From the IMG/VR virus record IMGVR_UViG_3300028558_000029, positions 1-64,000 of that record: DNA of 64,000 nt, one strand, 5' to 3'. Positions 61,986 to 64,000 of the stretch are shown in pieces. A program made the translations under genes and the position numbers. Each line of letters opens with the position of its first letter. The stretch's first letter is position 1. The notes under the pieces were generated by a model that saw only the letters and a program-made list of their open reading frames with translations, searched no databases and was not told where the DNA came from. Source of the DNA: a virus.

Positions 61986-62094
61986 GATCATCCACCTCGC
62001 GATCTTTATCGTCCTCATCCTCCCTAACCTGATCAGCTATCCCGGTCATGGCAAAGAGATCGAACCGTCGACGCCGCCCAAGCCAGTCTCCTGA
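61978..62094 (+). CDS. 38-residue membrane peptide
   Basis: The ORF begins MVKIIHLAIFIVLILPNL, one membrane span with a polar Pro-rich tail (IEPSTPPKPVS). It overlaps the end of the synthetase gene by eight bases. Coupling and composition support it as a real small membrane protein of unknown role. Confidence 0.45.
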   Translation: MVKIIHLAIFIVLILPNLISYPGHGKEIEPSTPPKPVS

Positions 62095-62242
62095 ACGGCC
62101 GTGGGATGGCAAGGCTTTTGATGCCACCGGTCAGCTGACGACGCCGTTGATTGTGTCGGCGGTGTCGCGGCGGATCATGAAGGGCATCGACGAGATGGAG
62201 CCGGAAGAGCGTCGGAAGTGGCATGAGAGCGACAATGGATAA
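62048..62242 (+). CDS. small basic hypothetical protein
   Basis: A 64-residue protein with an Arg-rich start (MAKRSNRRRRPSQSPERPW) and a helical end. It overlaps the membrane peptide in another frame by 47 bases, so one of the two could be spurious. No family recognised. Confidence 0.45.
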   Translation: MAKRSNRRRRPSQSPERPWDGKAFDATGQLTTPLIVSAVSRRIMKGIDEMEPEERRKWHESDNG

Positions 62243-62711
62243 TCTGCCCATATTCCACGGCGGCAAACTGATCGGCAGGATTCGCAACGCGCCGGAGCCG
62301 GACAACGCCTATCTGGTGTTCCCTTCGATCGGCCGCCCCCCAAGTATGGCTTACGGCCAAATGAGGGCACCAGTCACAACTATCATTACCAGCGTCACTG
62401 TCAGGCTGGTCAGGGCTGGTGATATCACAATTGGCACGACGGACGATCCTGGCGCTATGCTGGGCGTCAAGGGCTATGAGCGACTGGTTGGCGGCCTGTT
62501 TGTGGGACTGACTGACGAATGGGAGCCAGGCGTCGAGCGTGTGGCGAGGGCTATGTGTCGTCAATACCTACACGGTGAGCTGGCTGTGGGTGGGGCGTAT
62601 GAGGCTGTCCTGGAGAAATGTGTCGACCTGGAGTGGTCGTGGCGTTTCGGCAGGCTCGCCTACGTTGCGATCATGACGATGGAGGGATCGAAGCGTGACG
62701 ACCGAGGTTGA
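62235..62711 (+). CDS. hypothetical protein
   Basis: A 158-residue protein from ATG 62235 (ATG 62223 is an alternative). The N-terminal half is beta-rich (LPIFHGGKLIGRI, TTIITSVTVRLVRAGDITIGT in parts) and the C-terminal half helical (VERVARAMCRQYLHG). No family recognised. Confidence 0.5.
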   Translation: MDNLPIFHGGKLIGRIRNAPEPDNAYLVFPSIGRPPSMAYGQMRAPVTTIITSVTVRLVRAGDITIGTTDDPGAMLGVKGYERLVGGLFVGLTDEWEPGVERVARAMCRQYLHGELAVGGAYEAVLEKCVDLEWSWRFGRLAYVAIMTMEGSKRDDRG

Positions 62712-62997
62712 AGCAAACAGTTTGATCTGTGGCGAGATGTCCAAGCCAGTGGTTCGCCTCAATGGTGAGGCGGGGCTGTTCAGAGTCCAATGCTACGCAT
62801 CGCTCTGCGGTCACTGGCGCTGGGCCGAGCCCTCGACAGAAATCAAGGACCTTGCCCGTGAAGAGGATGTGCCGGAGGGCGAGGGCTGGGTGAAGCAGCC
62901 AGGCACGATTAACAAGCACTACCGCTGGTCCCGCCGGAATCCTGACCGGCACGGCTTCTGCGGGCTGGCTGGAGCGCAGGGAGCGCCGATATCATGA
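62695..62997 (+). CDS. small Cys/Trp-containing hypothetical protein
   Basis: A 100-residue protein from GTG 62695. It has LICGE, CYASLCGHWRW and a late FCGLAG, a Cys spread that could bind zinc. The end is Gly/Ala-rich. It is coupled to both neighbours. Confidence 0.5.
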   Translation: MTTEVEANSLICGEMSKPVVRLNGEAGLFRVQCYASLCGHWRWAEPSTEIKDLAREEDVPEGEGWVKQPGTINKHYRWSRRNPDRHGFCGLAGAQGAPIS

Positions 62998-63221
62998 GTG
63001 ACCCGTGGCCGTTTCTGCTGTGCGGTTGGTTTGCTTGCGGGTGGATGGCATCCGCCGGGTGCGTTGCGGAGTGGCGCGCTCGGTTTAACAGCCACCCCGG
63101 AGTGGCGCTCGTTGTGGCGCTGATCGTGTTCGGCCCGGTCGGCCTGCTGACCCAGGTGACGACGAGCTGGATTGACAATGGTGGCCCGTTTAGCCACGGA
63201 TTTATCTGGAGTCTGAAATGA
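62994..63221 (+). CDS. small membrane protein
   Basis: A 75-residue protein with two hydrophobic stretches, FLLCGWFACGWMASAGCVA and GVALVVALIVFGPVGLL. The topology suggests a two-span membrane protein. No lysis genes lie beside it, so a holin role is less likely than for the 35208 gene. Confidence 0.55.
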   Translation: MSDPWPFLLCGWFACGWMASAGCVAEWRARFNSHPGVALVVALIVFGPVGLLTQVTTSWIDNGGPFSHGFIWSLK

Positions 63222-63454
63222 TCGACCGGGGAACCGCGTCAGTAACTATCCGCACAGCCCTCTCCATGCAGGTTTGCGTGCCACGACACTGGACGGACGA
63301 TCAGGTGATCGAGTTCGCCGAAGAGCAGAACCGCTGCGGTACCGTCAATGGCTGGCAGATCAGGCGCGAGGGTGACCGGCTGCTGGCTGGCGCGAAAGAG
63401 CGGGTGACGTGTGCCGACAGCATCGGTCACGTCCACATCGTCCTGGATGCCTGA
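63218..63454 (+). CDS. small hypothetical protein
   Basis: A 78-residue protein coupled to the membrane gene. The segment VCVPRHWTDDQVIEFAEEQNRCG followed by WQIRREGD is a strand-helix-strand unit seen in several small phage proteins. No function assigned. Confidence 0.5.
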   Translation: MIDRGTASVTIRTALSMQVCVPRHWTDDQVIEFAEEQNRCGTVNGWQIRREGDRLLAGAKERVTCADSIGHVHIVLDA

Positions 63455-63457
63455 CCG

Positions 63458-63706
63458 ATGAAGATCGTCAATCTACGTGCCGCCAACCTGACCAATATCC
63501 CCGCGATGTTGCGCGAGGTGGCGGACTCGATCGAGAAGGGCCGGCACGGCGAGGTGCGCGCGATGAGCGCTGTCATGTTGGCCGATGGCCGTGACCCGGT
63601 GATCTTCGGGTGGGGCTTGACCGATAGTATCCACTCGCTCGGCGTGCTTCAGATCGGCCTGACATGGCTGGCGCAGTCGCACCGGGCTCCGGGGGAGAAG
63701 AAATAA
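63458..63706 (+). CDS. small hypothetical protein
   Basis: An 82-residue protein. The layout NIPAMLREVADSIEKG ... AVMLADGRDPVIFGWG ... LQIGLTWLAQ matches a frequent small phage protein (one helix, strands, one helix) whose function is unknown; the likeness is from memory. Confidence 0.55.
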   Translation: MKIVNLRAANLTNIPAMLREVADSIEKGRHGEVRAMSAVMLADGRDPVIFGWGLTDSIHSLGVLQIGLTWLAQSHRAPGEKK

Positions 63707-63996
63707 TGCCTTGTTTAAGCGGTCCATCCGAAGCGGAGCTGTGGCATGAAGAGAGGCTGAAGAATGACCGGGTTACGGCCCTGCTTTGTGCGCTTTGCCA
63801 GAGAATCGAGGAGGGCCCGTCTAGCAAGGTGATCAACGAGGACCCGGCCCTGGTGGCGTGGTGGCAGGAGCACAAGCGGCTGGACGCTGAGCGCAAGGCT
63901 CAGGAGGCCAGGGATTTCAGGCGCAAGCGTGTCGCCGAGGAGGCCCGGTCAAAGCTGACACGAGAAGAGCGCATTGCGCTGGGGATTGAAAGATGA
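63706..63996 (+). CDS. charged helical hypothetical protein
   Basis: A 96-residue protein from ATG 63706, overlapping the previous TAA. It is nearly all helix, with a basic-acidic C-terminal coiled coil (ERKAQEARDFRRKRVAEEA). No family recognised. Confidence 0.55.
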   Translation: MPCLSGPSEAELWHEERLKNDRVTALLCALCQRIEEGPSSKVINEDPALVAWWQEHKRLDAERKAQEARDFRRKRVAEEARSKLTREERIALGIER

Positions 63997-64000
63997 ACGA
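63993..64000 (+). CDS. start of a further gene, cut by the window end
   Basis: ATG at 63993 overlaps the TGA of the preceding gene (ATGA), in the manner of the coupled starts before it. Only two codons are visible, so nothing can be said of the product. Confidence 0.3.

Noticed and set aside
1-64000. Lysogeny genes (integrase, attachment site)
   Set aside because: No recombinase of the tyrosine or serine type and no tRNA-overlapping direct repeat was found; the repressor-like and HTH genes alone do not show lysogeny.

Overview
The window is 64 kb of a large, GC-rich (about 60 percent) double-stranded DNA phage genome. It probably comes from a podovirus-like phage of an alphaproteobacterium. 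The phage call rests on a complete morphogenesis block: terminase, portal, scaffold, capsid, two tail-tube-like paralogues, large internal virion proteins, fibres and lysis genes. There is no tape-measure, sheath or long-tail gene. The host guess rests on two small proteins that match the two ends of GcrA, an alphaproteobacterial regulator. No integrase, DNA polymerase, RNA polymerase or capsid protease is visible, so the genome extends beyond both ends of the window.

Layout. (1) 1-5.9 kb: sugar and modification genes, namely a TPR-glycosyltransferase, a GT-A-like protein, a cupin, an MT-A70 adenine methyltransferase and UDP-galactopyranose mutase. (2) 5.9-26.5 kb: packaging, head and tail genes, interrupted by one reverse-strand HTH gene at 10.1-10.4 kb. 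(3) 26.5-34.4 kb: seven successive fibre or accessory genes, each starting with a Sec-type signal peptide. (4) 34.4-36.7 kb: endolysin, holin, small proteins including an Acb2/Tad1-like candidate, and a VRR-NUC nuclease. (5) 36.7-40.9 kb: a Cro/CI-like gene, a consensus promoter and an array of 36 tRNA genes that covers all 20 amino acids and includes an initiator-type tRNA; an HNH endonuclease sits inside it. (6) 41.2-51.6 kb: a regulatory and recombination/replication block with a Sak4-like ATPase, an SSB-like protein, a PD-(D/E)XK exonuclease, GcrA-like proteins, a SLOG protein and a Toprim-RepA-like primase-helicase. (7) 51.58-51.74 kb: an iteron-like cluster with a branched inverted repeat, which is the best origin candidate. 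(8) 52.2-58.4 kb: one reverse-strand operon ending in a good terminator, with a class II glutamine amidotransferase, an amidoligase, a SprT-like protease and several tiny translationally coupled ORFs. (9) 59.6-64 kb: a structured leader RNA, a zinc protein, a vWA protein, a PurA/PurZ-family synthetase and small unknown genes.

Regulation. Most genes are packed with ATGA or TGATG overlaps, which implies long coupled operons. Two short motifs recur. GTTTACAC/GTTTAAAC occurs about 23 times, in genes and between them. TGCA-N4-TGCA-type sites lie in six intergenic promoter regions and probably mark a small regulon. Gene functions are inferred from motifs read by eye; no database search was run.
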